A stretch of DNA of 64,000 nucleotides from Xanthostigma xanthostigma (taxonomy: Eukaryota > Arthropoda > Insecta > Raphidioptera > Raphidiidae), in contig OY754464.1 in assembly GCA_963575645.1 (NCBI GenBank), positions 62,842,948 through 62,906,947 of the forward strand, written 5' to 3'. Positions 21,426 to 31,763 of the stretch are shown here, in pieces. Within the stretch, counting starts at the first letter, position 1; each line of letters begins with the position of its first letter. The notes under the pieces were generated by a model. The model was not told the origin of the DNA. It ran no database searches and was given only the letters and a program-made list of their open reading frames with translations. A program made the position numbers and the translations under genes.

Positions 21426-21857
21426 GAATAATGTATTTTCATTTTCAGTTATTCAAAACATTAAATTTTATGCTATCATTTTTTACTTTTGCCATAAAAA
21501 TGTGTTTTTTTAAATTCTAGTTTTAATTATTATTTATCAACTGATTAAACATGTTTTTTAAAATGTACTCGCGTCTGCCTCTTCATCCAAATTGTTTAAT
21601 GAAACATAAAATGCATAGAAATTCTATAGGCAGACGTGCCTACTCTGCATTAATAATTATAATTAATGTTTTTTTTTTTTGTAATTTTGTATCTGTCAAC
21701 ATATAGGGTTTTCAGTAGTAATATAGTAACCCTCGTAAATTTTTTTATATTTTCTGTTAGCTGTTAAAAAAGTTTGTTGTGACAAGTGACGGACCAAAAG
21801 TTATGAACCCTAAAACTTTGAAATGAATGTACAAACTCTTTCACTGCACTACTTTTT

Positions 21858-22352
21858 AACCGACTTCAACAAAAAGGAGGAGGTTCTGTGTTCGTCTGTA
21901 TATTTTTTTTTTTTATGTATGTTCACCGATTTCTCCGTCAATTATGGACCGATTTTCAAATTTTTTTTTTATTCGAAAGAGTGCACTTCCGAGGTGGTCC
22001 CATCGGAACCAAGTCAGGATCTGATGGTGGATCCCGGAGAAATCGAGGGAAACTCTCAAATTTCAAAGGCATGCATAATGTTTTTTTATGTATGTTCACC
22101 GATTTTTAGTGTTAGATTAACACTAAAAAGAGAAAAATAAAATATTTTTAACAAAAAAAATGAACCGACTTCAAAAAAGGCACTAAAAAGTAAAAAATAA
22201 TTGCGTATTGAAATGTTTTGGAGTCGGTGTCAGCCAAAATGAAATCTATTCCGAGAACTACACCGACTCCAAAACATTTCAATACGCAATTATTTTTTAC
22301 TTTTTAGTGCCTTTTTTGAAGCCGGTTCAATTTTTTTGTTAAAAATATTTTA
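21858..22352 (+). mobile_element. Repeat family C, copy 1, with 3' hairpin
   Basis: The block begins TTTAACCGACTTCAACAAAA with GGAGGAGGTTCTGTG, the signature of a common insect repeat. It ends in a large palindrome at 22138-22352 whose arms contain ACCGACTTCAAAAAAGGCAC, CACTAAAAAGTAAAAAATAA and TTTTGGAGTCGGTGTC, with an apex near 22245. Copy 2 is at 37322-38215. Open frames at 21823-22140 are not genes. Class not assigned. Confidence 0.65.
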
Positions 22353-22890
22353 TTACCCGACTGCGGCGAAGCCAAAAGGAAGGGTTATGAGTTTAGCAGG
22401 CTATGTAGGCATGTTTGAATTTACGGATGTTCCTGCGTAGTGCCTAAACTATTCATCCGATTTTGATAAATAAGGTGTCAATCGATTCGTTTTTATGGCC
22501 CGGGTAACGTATAGTATAGTAGGCTACATTTATTTTTGAATTTTGTCTCGAGGGTGAGCAAATTGAAAACAAATAAAAAAAAGTTCAAAGAAAAAACATT
22601 TAAATAAATAATAAGTTCAATAACTAAAACCTGTCTACTGAAAAGTATGAACAAAGAAAATATTCTCATCTGAGGATAGCCGTGGTCGTATGCCATCTCA
22701 TATACATATATAAGGCCCGTCTAGACGTATAGCGTGATGCACTTTGCCCTAGAGCTTATGATCGCTTACTAATGTTAAAATGTGTTGTTTTGTTACGGTA
22801 GGTGGCATACGACGGCTATCCTCAGATGAGAATATTTTCTTGTTTCATATTTTTCAGTAGTCGTGTTTTAGTTTTTGAACTTATTTTTTA
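22353..22890 (+). mobile_element. Repeat family B, copy 1
   Basis: It starts TTACCCGACTGCGGCGAAGC followed by AAAAGGAAGGGTTATGAG, and contains TCATCCGATTTTGATAAAT and GGCCCGGGTAAC. The distal half is a palindrome built around AATATTCTCATCTGAGGATAG and its inverse. Copy 2 lies inverted at 31255-31763. No coding capacity; it directly abuts family C. Confidence 0.65.
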
Positions 22891-22911
22891 TGATAACTGA
22901 TTTCAGTTTTG

Positions 22912-23534
22912 CAAATTTCTGATATCGCGTGCGGTGACGCGGGTAATGGCTAGTATTAAATATAATAATAATAATAATAAATGTTTATTGCTCCAAATGT
23001 ACAATTAATTATGACATTTGCTATTCGGTGCCATGGTTACCTACACAGTATGTTCACGTCATGTAAAAATTAATCAAAGTATGCTTAACTAATTTCTTTC
23101 TGACAGATCTCCAAAACAAAAGAACAGCTGATTTTTTTAATTTTCAAAATATTTCCGAAACTACAAAGTTTGAAAAAAATGTTTAGCAAAACTTTCTTAA
23201 AAAGTAAATAGAATAATAAACCGTTATGAAAACTATACCATTGTTGTATAAAAAAACTTAAAGAATATAATATATCTCTTTTACGCATGCGCCGATTTTT
23301 CCCCAAAAACAACAGGTTCTTTATATTTGCATATTAAACATTTTTCCAAAATTTGGTTTCGATCCACCCATCCGTTTGACCTGTATCGCGTTCACAGACT
23401 AACAGACACACAGATTTTTTCTAAATAGTATTTTTTTTGGATTTGGAGGACCTTAAAACATAAAAATGTCAAATTTTGAAAAGTGAATTTTGACCTAAAT
23501 TAGTACCATTTCCCACTTGTGGTGTTGGAATGGT
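22912..23534 (-). mobile_element. Repeat family A, copy 2, with a small retro-insertion
   Basis: Matches copy 1 in reverse, ending GTTGGAATGGT at 23534. At about 22965-23009 it is interrupted by (AAT)n followed by TGTTTATTGCTCC, which is absent from the other copies. On the minus strand this reads as the 3' end of a non-LTR retrotransposon with a (TTA)n tail, so it is a very short 5'-truncated insertion. Confidence 0.6.
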
Positions 23535-24161
23535 AAAAAAATGTATACTTTCAGAATCTACCGTCCCCCAAAAAAATAGCCGCCCTGGGCAATAGCCCAT
23601 GCTGGCCTTGCTTGAATCCGCTACTGTGAATAAACATTAGATACAAATAACTGATTTTCATGCCGCGGATTTTATAAATATCCAACAACCTTGCCACCGG
23701 AAAACTGAATAGTTAGCTTAACAAACAAGCGATTCCAATTAAATTATCGAGCCGATAATGGTGTCGCGGGGGCAGGAACACGATGTTAAAACATTCATTT
23801 AATTAATTAACTGTCAATATTGTATCGATGTCAATAAACTATAAACAAACTGTCTACGATACACAGCTTTTTACGGATATTTATAAAGTTGACAAATAAT
23901 AAAAAATACGTCTCTCTATAGGTGTTCACTTTAGTTATTTTTTAATTAATCTGGTGTTCGCAAATACAATGTATGAATACGTATATTTGCGAACTTCAGA
24001 TTTAGGTCTAAGCCTGCGAGGCCCGGGTCTAGGGTGGCACAATTTGAGGGGCGGCAAAATTTAGGAGGCGACTAAAATAAGAAAGGTAAAAAAATTGGAA
24101 GTAGCTAAAAATTTAAAATTTAATGAATGTTCTGTCGATTGCTTTCTCTCTTATTGTTACG

Positions 24162-24203
24162 AACTAATCGATTGTACGCAATCTTGCGTACAATCGATTA
24201 GTT
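24162..24203. repeat. Perfect 20-bp inverted repeat with a 2-base spacer
   Basis: The arms AACTAATCGATTGTACGCAA and its exact inverse are separated by TC. This would form a very stable cruciform. It sits 47 bp upstream of the Penelope-like hammerhead at 24250. Function unknown. Confidence 0.8.
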
Positions 24204-24224
24204 AATAAATAACGTAATACTAAT

Positions 24225-24420
24225 TAATTTTTATATTTTTTAGATATTTCTGAAGAAGATCCAAATCCGGATCGAAACGTCATCCTGTGTTATATTGATT
24301 TGTATTTTTATTATTTTTTGTCAATATATATGGTCTGAGAAAAATTGGTCGACAATTTTATTCATTTGATGAACTGAAGATGGTACAGCGTAACGAAACA
24401 TGACCCAGTTTTATTTACAT
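24225..24420 (+). mobile_element. Penelope-like terminal fragment
   Basis: Carries the hammerhead at 24250-24281, then TTATATTGATTTGTATTT and AAATTGGTCGACAATTTTATT, the same arm as at 9392-9703. A second, poorly paired CTGAAGA...ACGAAACATGA motif follows at 24374-24404. It is a half-copy, lacking the inverted second arm, and lies about 200 bp downstream (3') of GPCR exon 2. Confidence 0.6.
24250..24281 (+). ncRNA. Small hammerhead ribozyme motif
   Basis: CTGAAGA, stem II GATCC/GGATC, GAAAC, GTC, identical over the core to the minus-strand motif at 9476-9507. Conservation of every core base in two separate loci suggests both derive from a functional ancestor. Confidence 0.65.
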
Positions 24421-24627
24421 GTACATTTCAAATACAATTTATCGTGTGAACCTGTGAGGATTATTGTTATACAAATTATTATTATTCTATTCACGTAAGT
24501 ACTTGACTATAAAAGAGGACCTGTTTGAACCCGAAACTTGTTTTGGCTCCTGAGATATAACAAACGGTACTTTTTTATTGGGCATCTTGTACAAAAAGCA
24601 AATATTCGTTACGATTGAATGACATAC

Positions 24628-24855
24628 CTGAGGTAGAGACCAGACAAGCGAAATGCACCAGGCGACGCCAAGCATAACCTTGCCGCGTCGTCGAGCGTCG
24701 TTCACACGTAGCGGATAAAGAACGGCAAAGTATCTGTCCAATGAGATACAGACGAGTACGTTGCTGCTCAAGTATAGACCGAAAGCTCGCAGAAACAAAA
24801 ACACTTTGCAGGCTAGATTGCCAGCCACCCACTGAACTGTCAATCGCCAGCCGAC
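24628..24855 (-). CDS. Neuropeptide GPCR, exon 2 (ECL1 to TM4), AKH/ACP-receptor type
   Basis: 76 codons, phase 0 at both ends. The acceptor is ATATTGCAG before GTCGGCTGG; the donor is CAG followed by GTATGT at 24627-24622. It encodes VGWRLTVQW (extracellular loop 1), the conserved Cys of NLACK (TM3 disulfide), [15 protein letters not shown] (TM3), [10 protein letters not shown] (DRY motif at its end), a basic second intracellular loop NDARRRGK, and TM4 ending SLPQ. PLE|VGW across the junction matches the PLEIGW of insect AKH and ACP receptors; the corazonin receptor differs there. No continuation (TM5-TM7) was found between 1 and 24627, so later exons are probably outside the window. The exact paralogue is uncertain. 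Confidence 0.85.
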
Positions 24856-25426
24856 CTGCAATATAATATTTCAGGAATTTTAATCTGAAATTACGAACAC
24901 TTCATAAAAAGCGACAAGCGTTTCAATTAAAAAAGAAGCATCAGGGAATGTTGAAAACACATTATTTAGTAGATATATTTATAGTCGCTTTTATAAGCTC
25001 TGGGAATTTAAATATAAAAGCATTTTAACAGTAATTTATAAAAACAGGTTTTTCGTATTTTTTTTAATACTTATTTAAATACATCATTACAACACCATTT
25101 AATTGTTAATAGTCAAATATCCGTCTTTAAAAAGATTAACAGGTTCAAAATGTTGTTTTCAACAGCGTATCAGAACTACACGTCAATAACATCTAATTGG
25201 TTCGTCGGTTGTAATTTGAAGCGTAACAAGTGGATAAAAACTTATGATAAAATGCAAAAATTCACTGATACAAATTAATTCAATATTGTAAGGAAAGAAT
25301 AAGATACATATAAAATGTTACCAATCGGGTAGTTGCATGCATTTTTTCAGCATATTTTTATGATGAAAATCGAATATATTTATCAATTTGAATACAAAAC
25401 CTGATCTACATTATGCAATGAGAAGT

Positions 25427-26045
25427 GATTTTTGACGTGATAACGTCTTATAAATTGATGAATCACCAATCTTATAAATTGATAAAACACCGGCTGCATG
25501 CACGAAAAAGTGTAACGTTCCTAACGTAACGTTCCTAACGTTCGTAACGGTCGTAACGTTCCGCCTGACCCTGTGCGTGCTTTTCTCGAAAACGGCCCTA
25601 ACGATTTGGATGAAATTTACTGAAAAGGGATTTTGGGGGGCAAAAAATCGTTTTAGCTAGGTCTCATCTCTCGAAAAAATCGTTTTCTTACAAATTTTAT
25701 CATTATAAAAATCAATTTTTTGACGTATGAAAATACTTAAATATTGTAAGTAGGTTTTGGAATTTTATATAAACAGTGAAACAATTGTTTTCAAAATATT
25801 ATGACAGCTAATCTTTGAGACTTAAAATAAATACGAAAGAAAGAAAGTTAATAAAAACAATTATTTTTATAGGTGGTGAGTAATTTAATAAATAAAATTT
25901 ACCTAAATTTGAAGCGAAAGATGCAATATCATAGATTCGAATTATTATAATTATTATATAAATTTAGGTTATGTATTACGGAATACGTTATCACGTAAAA
26001 CTATCGTCCGTAAACCGACTTTACAGACAACCAATTTTTTTTTTT
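25427..26045 (+). mobile_element. Repeat family D, copy 2
   Basis: From TTTTTGACGTGATAACGTC to TACAGACAACCAATTTTTT. It carries an expanded run of CCTAACG/TAACGTT repeats near 25515-25560 not seen in the same form elsewhere. The rest matches copy 1 in reverse orientation. It lies in the GPCR intron. Confidence 0.65.
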
Positions 26046-26459
26046 AATTCAACCTTTGAGGTGATCAAAAAAGGGTGTAGATTTTTTTTGACTACAAATT
26101 CATAACCGAGGGGGATTAGCCGAATTCTACATACTAACTCTTCTTTAAAAATAATGAAACTTTTCTTCAAGCGTTTTTATAAATTCAGCCTGTAAGGTGT
26201 GTCAAAAAGGCACTGCGAAACAGTGTTTTTAAATTTTGTCGGAAATAAAAACAATTATTCTAAATAAATTCCGTTCATAAACATAATTTTTGGATTATAT
26301 AATAGACTGTAATTGTATACCTAATCGGAAGCACATACTATTATGCAAGATCACGAGTTATATTACGTTTAAAACGGTTGTTTTAACAGACCAGTATTCG
26401 TTAAATTTTTAATGAATTTACATATTTGCTGATATAATTATTAATGTATATTACTGGGT

Positions 26460-26985
26460 GCAGTGAAAAACCGTACTGAAATAGTTATTGGCGTAACTAG
26501 TAGTCTAAGTCATTCATCGCGCTGACAGGTCATGACTTAGCCTACAAGTTACGCCCATAATTTTATTCAACAATTGCGCGTTATTCATGTTTTATTTATT
26601 GTTATTAATGAGATGTTGTAAATATCTATTTATTTCTTTATAAAAAAACTGTCAATACTAACAGCACCAAACAGCACGATTCAATGTTTTGGTTTGTGGT
26701 TAGCCGGTTATGAATAAACTCCATGTCGAAAACATTCGGCCTCTCAATTTTAGCCTCAATGGGTAACAACGGAGTTGTTGTTACCGACTATTTCGTTACG
26801 ACTCAGAAAATAGTTACGTTTATTTTCATTACTCCACAATGACCGAGCTAGTAGGAATCTTCATTGAGTTATGACAAGTTATTGTTACCAGTCGGTAAAT
26901 GGCTATTTAGAGTTCGGTTTTTAGGCATGATAAAACATGAATAACGCGCATGAGTTGAATAAAAATGTTATCTTAGTAAAAATTC
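26460..26985 (-). mobile_element. Repeat family E, copy 1
   Basis: The core has inverted ends TTCAACAATTGCGCGTTATTC and its near inverse (26568-26962). Inside is a small palindrome near AACAACGGAGTTGTTGTTACC. Adjacent GGCGTAACTAGTAGTCTAAG and GGTCATGACTTAGCC are shared with copy 2 (43630-44120, opposite orientation), so the element extends past the inverted repeats. Non-coding. Confidence 0.65.
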
Positions 26986-28163
26986 AACCTTCATCCCATA
27001 AAATACGGTCAAAGTATTCTTAATTTCAATACTCAGTAACAAGGTCAAAGATCACCAATAACCACGCCCCCACAAATTTTTTCAAAGGTTATAGTAAACA
27101 CGCCGTTTACTTACATTAGATTAACGTAACCAGCAGAAAGGGTCAAAGAAATATGGAAATTCCAATCCTGCCAAAAAAAATTCTGGTTATGCACTACCTT
27201 GCTCAATGAGCTTTGTATCAGCCTAGAATCTTCACCGTATTATACTGTACGAATTTTAAAAGAAGACTGGTCCTTGGAATGTACTATGATCTTATTGCAG
27301 AAAAGCGTACATGCATTTTATATCAGTAAAAGTTAATGATCATGGAACCGCTTCTATGCAATAAGGGACGCAATGGTACACATCAGCAACTTCTCGCCCT
27401 TTCCCCGCCAGTCTTCTTTAGCTGAGCGCACTGTATGTAGTACATTTTTCTGTGAATAATGCACTAGCCGCAAAACAATGATTTCGCTGATACTTAATTT
27501 CTATTACGTCTATAATCTATAAAACAATGAGTTCATAAATTTTGTAAATGTATGTTCGATCTGATTTTGATAAAATTTTAGGGACATATTTTAATCTTGA
27601 CTAAAATTGGAGTACTGCACTTGATAACCCTAAAGACAAATTATTATAGATCTCACAATTGTGAAATTTTGGAAATTATGTTTCATTGGGTAGGTGAAGA
27701 ATTAATATTGATGAAAGTTTGGTTTCAATTATGTAGCATAAATATAGAAGTACGATATTGTGTTTATATTAGATAAGACTGGTTTAGCTCTATTACAAAT
27801 TTCGAACATCCTGCCAATCAAACAGTAATCCAGCGGTTGACTTAAGGCTCCAAGGTGTTCGTTACCGCAACTGTATGATAGTCCCAATCAATAACACAAT
27901 TTGCAGACCGTCGATTATCTGAGCCGTAAATTATCCGAAGCAGAAAATTGGTTCGAACAATGCATCGAATTTAATTTTCAATTTTTTTTTAGCCTGGGTG
28001 TTGTTTAAGGCAGCTGTATTGTCGACACGTTAGATTAAATTTATTTGATATATTCATGTATTTTGCTTCATACCACTAAATACTGAAGCGTTAATATTAA
28101 TGTCTTCTATGAACTACCCTTTTCCGTGAAATAAGAAGAGGAGCATGATACAAAATCGTATGT

Positions 28164-28290
28164 GTTATAATAATAAAATAATAATAACAATATTTATTGG
28201 TAAAAAGACCAAAAGGCATAAGTTCAGCTATAGAAGCTGTTTTACAACTTAACTTACCATTACATAACTACACACATGAGTAGGTACATG
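28164..28290 (-). mobile_element. Non-LTR retrotransposon 3' tail
   Basis: On the minus strand the sequence ends ACCAATAAATATTGTTATTATTATTT, a 3'UTR with a polyadenylation-like AATAAA and a (TTA)n tail typical of CR1/Jockey-group elements. No coding part remains, so this is a severely 5'-truncated insertion. Confidence 0.5.
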
Positions 28291-28663
28291 ATTTATAGTT
28301 TAGAAATCATTATTGCGTAGTTTCTGTGTCTAACAAAATACATATAAAAATGTATAAAAAAAATAAAAATATAAAATTAATGTATATTCTCTGAATTAAA
28401 AAGTTGACGTAAGAATTTTCATTAACCCTTCCCCCTCCATTTAACTGAGATTTGGTGAGATTTTGCCCCCCTCCCCTATTTTGAGCTCACGTATTAATGG
28501 ACGTCCCCTCACGACATCCAACGCCACCGCACGCTTGGAACCTGGCAGCAGGGTTGCCAACTCCTAAAAATCTTTCCCTCCAACCATAAATTGAAATGTT
28601 CCTAAAAATCCCCTAAAAAAATAATTGTTTTACTTTGAAAAATTTTTATTTCTAATAATGTAT

Positions 28664-28850
28664 ACAGCGCTCGGTATCCTTATAATAGCAGAATAGTGAA
28701 TACAGTCGTCAAAGCGGCAAACTTTGTTGAAGATAAGTTAACAACAAAAAATGAAGTTACAATAATCGGAATTATTTCTTAACTCATATTCAACAAAGTT
28801 TGCTGCTTTGACGGCGATATTCTGCTCTTGAAGGAGACCGAGCGCCACAT
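28664..28850. mobile_element. Palindromic MITE nested in the hAT element
   Basis: The arms GCGCTCGGTATCC..GCAGAATA..GTCAAAGCGGCAAACTTTG and the inverse CAAAGTTTGCTGCTTTGAC..ATTCTGC..GACCGAGCGC pair over about 80 bp each. Non-coding; no target duplication identified. Confidence 0.65.
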
Positions 28851-28954
28851 GATGTTGCCATAATACTATATTAATTATGGGGAATTATAAAACGGTCGAA
28901 TAAAAAAACAAATTTGGTGACTGATGAGATACTGTTTTAATAATTTGAGATATT

Positions 28955-29526
28955 AAAATAATAGTTGAGTGACTAAATTACTACAAGTAAGTGAGCGACT
29001 AAATTACTAAGTGAGCGACTAGAATGCCTTCGGTAATTTTGAAGCAGATATCTTCTTTTGTTTTTACTTTTTATTTATTTTCACTTTGAGACTACAACCT
29101 AAAACTCACATTTTCATGAAGATTGAAAACCACCGCTTATTTTGATAAAGGGGTATGCGAATTGTCTCGCAGTGAAACGCGATGGGGCAAAGGTTGAGTT
29201 TTTAAAAAAATAATTCCAGGGTGAACGATAAACGGGTATGCGAGGTGTAATTCCGGGGTGAACTATAAAGGGGTATGCGAATTGTCTCGCAGTGAAACGG
29301 GAAGGGGCAAATGTGGAGTTTTTAAAAAAACAATTCCGGGGTGAACGATAACGGGGTATGCGAATTAAATAGTTAATTGTTTGAATAGAACTGCGTTTTC
29401 TTAAAAATGACAGTCAATTAAATATATATTTTTTAAAAAACGCATTTCTATTCACACAATTAACTATTAACAACTTAGTAATTTAGTCGCTCACTTAGTA
29501 ATTTAGTCACCCAACTATTATTTTCT
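28955..29526. mobile_element. Inverted-repeat element carrying the minisatellite, third locus
   Basis: The left arm AAATAATAGTTGAGTGACTAAATTAC, with repeated GTGAGCGACTAAATTACTAA, matches the right arm inverted (TTAGTAATTTAGTCGCTCAC, CAACTATTATTT). Between them is a minisatellite array (29097-29366, two units of 120 bp) whose immediate flanks (AACTCACATTTTCATGAAG and ATAGTTAATT) match copy 1 at 17063. The termini are unrelated to GGTAAGAGT..., so the cassette sits in a different element type. Confidence 0.7.
29097..29366. repeat. 120-bp composite minisatellite, array 3 (2 units)
   Basis: 'AAAGGGGTATGCGAATTG' recurs 120 bp apart (about 29146 and 29266). It is somewhat more diverged than arrays 1 and 2 (for example GCGATGGGGCAAAGG for GGGAAGGGGCAAATG). 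A hairpin, GAATAGAACTGCGTTTTC with its inverse, follows at 29374-29466. Confidence 0.8.
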
Positions 29527-29855
29527 CGTCACGCGCAGTCAGTCGCTCAGTAGCCCAAATTGATTATTTTTGTCACCCAAAATTGTAATTTACAGTCACT
29601 CGTTTAAATACTACCCATTAATTATTAGGACTTAGGTTACGACTTAGTAAACAGATATTTAACAATGAGTCGGTTTTGTAATTCAAATTTAAGTTTTTTT
29701 TTGTTCCTAAAATTACCCCTAAAAATATTAGGGCCCCAAAATTAGAGGATAAAACCCCCAAGTTGGCAACCCTGCCTGGCAGCGGACCTAGTAGCAAAAC
29801 CAGCCTCGTGTGCAGCGGCCTTTAGTCACAGCTACACAATAAAGTACAAACTTAC

Positions 29856-30194
29856 CTCGAGCGGAATCATGATGAAGGTAACCATTAGATCGGCGAGCGC
29901 CAAATGCATGAGCATGACGTTGATGCGTGATTTACGGTGTCGCGATCTCGTGAGAGTAACAAATACCGTCAGGTTACCGACAGCAGCCATCAAGAAGAGA
30001 AGGCAGTAGACTATAACGCCAGCGAGCGAATTTTCATTGAATGTTAAATATGGCGGCAGCGTCGATACGATTGTGACGCCGGCGTCACCGTTCAGTGACA
30101 GATTGTAGCAATCTACATCACCACCACTGCTGACTGTCGTCAACCACGTTTCGTTCGTCACATCATATAAACTCGGGGTGTGCAAACAACGCAT
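29856..30194 (-). CDS. Neuropeptide GPCR, exon 1 (N-terminus to TM2)
   Basis: 113 codons from the ATG at 30194; the in-frame codon four before it is TAA, so this is the first possible ATG. The extracellular N-terminus carries two glycosylation sequons (NET at residue 14, NLS at 31). TM1 is about residues 57-81 with the conserved Gly-Asn at 73-74. The basic first intracellular loop is [11 protein letters not shown]2 carries LALADL and ends IPLE. The donor is CTCGAG followed by a consensus GTAAGT. No signal peptide is evident, as usual for class A receptors. Together with exon 2 it gives 189 residues of an AKH/ACP-type receptor (GnRH-receptor superfamily), a Gq-coupled neuropeptide receptor. 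The assignment rests on motif resemblance. Confidence 0.85.
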
Positions 30195-30442
30195 GGCTGT
30201 CACTTAGTACAAAAATGGATAGCCCGAAAAATCGTACTTCGTATCCATCTCTGTCGAAAATGTCTTCACATTCAATTTACAAATCACTATTCTTTATAAC
30301 ACCATCTTAATATTGAAGCACAATTATATATTTTTTTCTCTTTAATAAAATTTTAAAAATCACTGTATTGATATTAAAATTAGTCGTTACACTGATTTAA
30401 GAAACTTAAGTTGCTTTTTTTTAACAATATTTAACATACGTA

Positions 30443-30835
30443 AGGAGAGATGTCCACCTATAAGGAGCCGGAAAAGAAGGTCATTTTTGTGAATTTTTTA
30501 AAGGAAAAGTATGTGAATTTTTGGATTAAGTGTTTTACTATCTAAAAGTATACACATTCAGAAATAGTATCTAATTTAATAATATTTTTGTTTTTTTTTT
30601 TGTTTTAGATGATTTTTGAAGAAACGGTAATGGGTACCGTACGCAGATCTTTTTACGGCGCTCCAAAGATCCTACAATAATCTTGTCAATTTTTGATATT
30701 TTTAAATAAAAAAAATGAACATAATATTTCTGAATGTGTATACTTTTAGATAGTAAACCTCCAAATCCAAAAATTCACATAATTTTCATGAAAAAATTCA
30801 CAAAAATGACCGGCTCCTAGGTGGATATCTCCCCT
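30443..30835. mobile_element. 393-bp TA-flanked MITE
   Basis: The ends AGGAGAGATGTCCACC and GGTGGATATCTCCCCT are inverted repeats, each flanked by TA (30441-30442, 30836-30837). Inversion extends inward through GGAGCCGG/CCGGCTCC and AGTATACACATTCAGAAATA, about 120 bp per arm. Typical of a Tc1/mariner-derived MITE. It lies about 250 bp upstream of the GPCR start codon. Confidence 0.75.
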
Positions 30836-31254
30836 TAAATACACCAATTGACTAATATAATGAAAGTGTCTACGTTTGAAGAAGCGACAAATGTGAGAAT
30901 AGCGTAATACCCAACGGTATTATGTTACATTAACGCAGTTTGAGCTGACCTAAATATTCTCAAATTAAATCATCAACTCCTATACATATAATTTTCATTT
31001 GAATAAGATCCGACGTACATTTCAAAATACTGTATATAAAAAAACTTTAACAAATATCTGATATACATATATTCTCAGTATGTAAAACTCTAGTTATTGA
31101 TAAAAAAAAATAAAAAAACCTTGAAAAGCACGTTTTTATAGTAGGTAATGTGCACAAAAAAGTAATTTTTTTTTAATATAATGTTTTTCTTCAACAGCGA
31201 TAGAATATTACCCAACTCAACATAATTTAATTTTTTGAGAAAATGTGAATGGAT

Positions 31255-31763
31255 TATTCAAATGAAAAATAAGTTCAAAAACTAAAACCCGACTACTGAA
31301 AAGTATGAAAGAAAAAAATATTCTCATCTGAAGATAGCCGTGGTCATATGCCACCTACCCTAACAAAACATTACATTTTAACAGTAGTAAGCGATCATAA
31401 GCTCTGGGGCAAAGTGCATCACGCTATACATTTAGAGAGACCTCATATCTATTATGAGATGACATACGACCACGGCTATCCTCAGATGAGAATATTTTCT
31501 TGTTTCATACCTACTTTCAGTAGTCCGGATTTAGTTTTTTAACTAATTTTTTATTTGTTTTCAATTTGATCCCCTCTGGGACCAAAGTTCAAAAATAAAT
31601 GTAGCCTATGTTACCCGGGCCATAATAACGAATCGATTGACACCTCATTTATCAAAATCGGATGAATAGTTTATGCGCTACGGTGGAACATTCGTAAATA
31701 CAAACATACATAGAAGCTGCTAAACTCATAACCCTTCCTTTTGGCATCGTTGCAGTCGGGTAA
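31255..31763 (-). mobile_element. Repeat family B, copy 2
   Basis: Reverse orientation of the element at 22353. It ends CGTTGCAGTCGGGTAAA and contains TTACCCGGGCCATAA and the AATATTCTCATCTGA.GATAG palindrome. The open frame 31348-31542 lies in the palindrome and is not a gene. Confidence 0.65.

Larger units (their letters stand above)
28549..29774. mobile_element. Non-autonomous hAT element with nested insertions
   Basis: Flanked by an 8-bp duplication CCTGGCAG (28541-28548, 29775-29782). The ends are CAGGGTTGCCAACTCC and GTTGGCAACCCTG, the CAGGGTTGCCA tip common to hAT elements. Subterminal CCTAAAAAT-type repeats occur on both sides. Nested inside are a palindromic MITE at 28664-28850 and an inverted-repeat element with the 120-bp minisatellite at 28955-29526. 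No transposase. Confidence 0.85.
24856..29855 (-). other. 5000-bp phase-0 intron of the GPCR, filled with repeats
   Basis: It starts GTAAGT at 29855-29850 and ends in CAG at 24858-24856. It contains, from low to high coordinate, family D copy 2, family E copy 1, a non-LTR 3' tail and a nested hAT element whose end lies 81 bp from the donor. Stretches 24860-25426 and 26986-28163 show no further recognisable feature. The insertions keep both splice sites intact. Confidence 0.8.

Noticed and set aside
24374-24404. Another hammerhead motif (CTGAAGA...ACGAAACATGA)
   Set aside because: Stem II does not pair convincingly and the cleavage triplet is missing; kept only as a note within the Penelope-like fragment.
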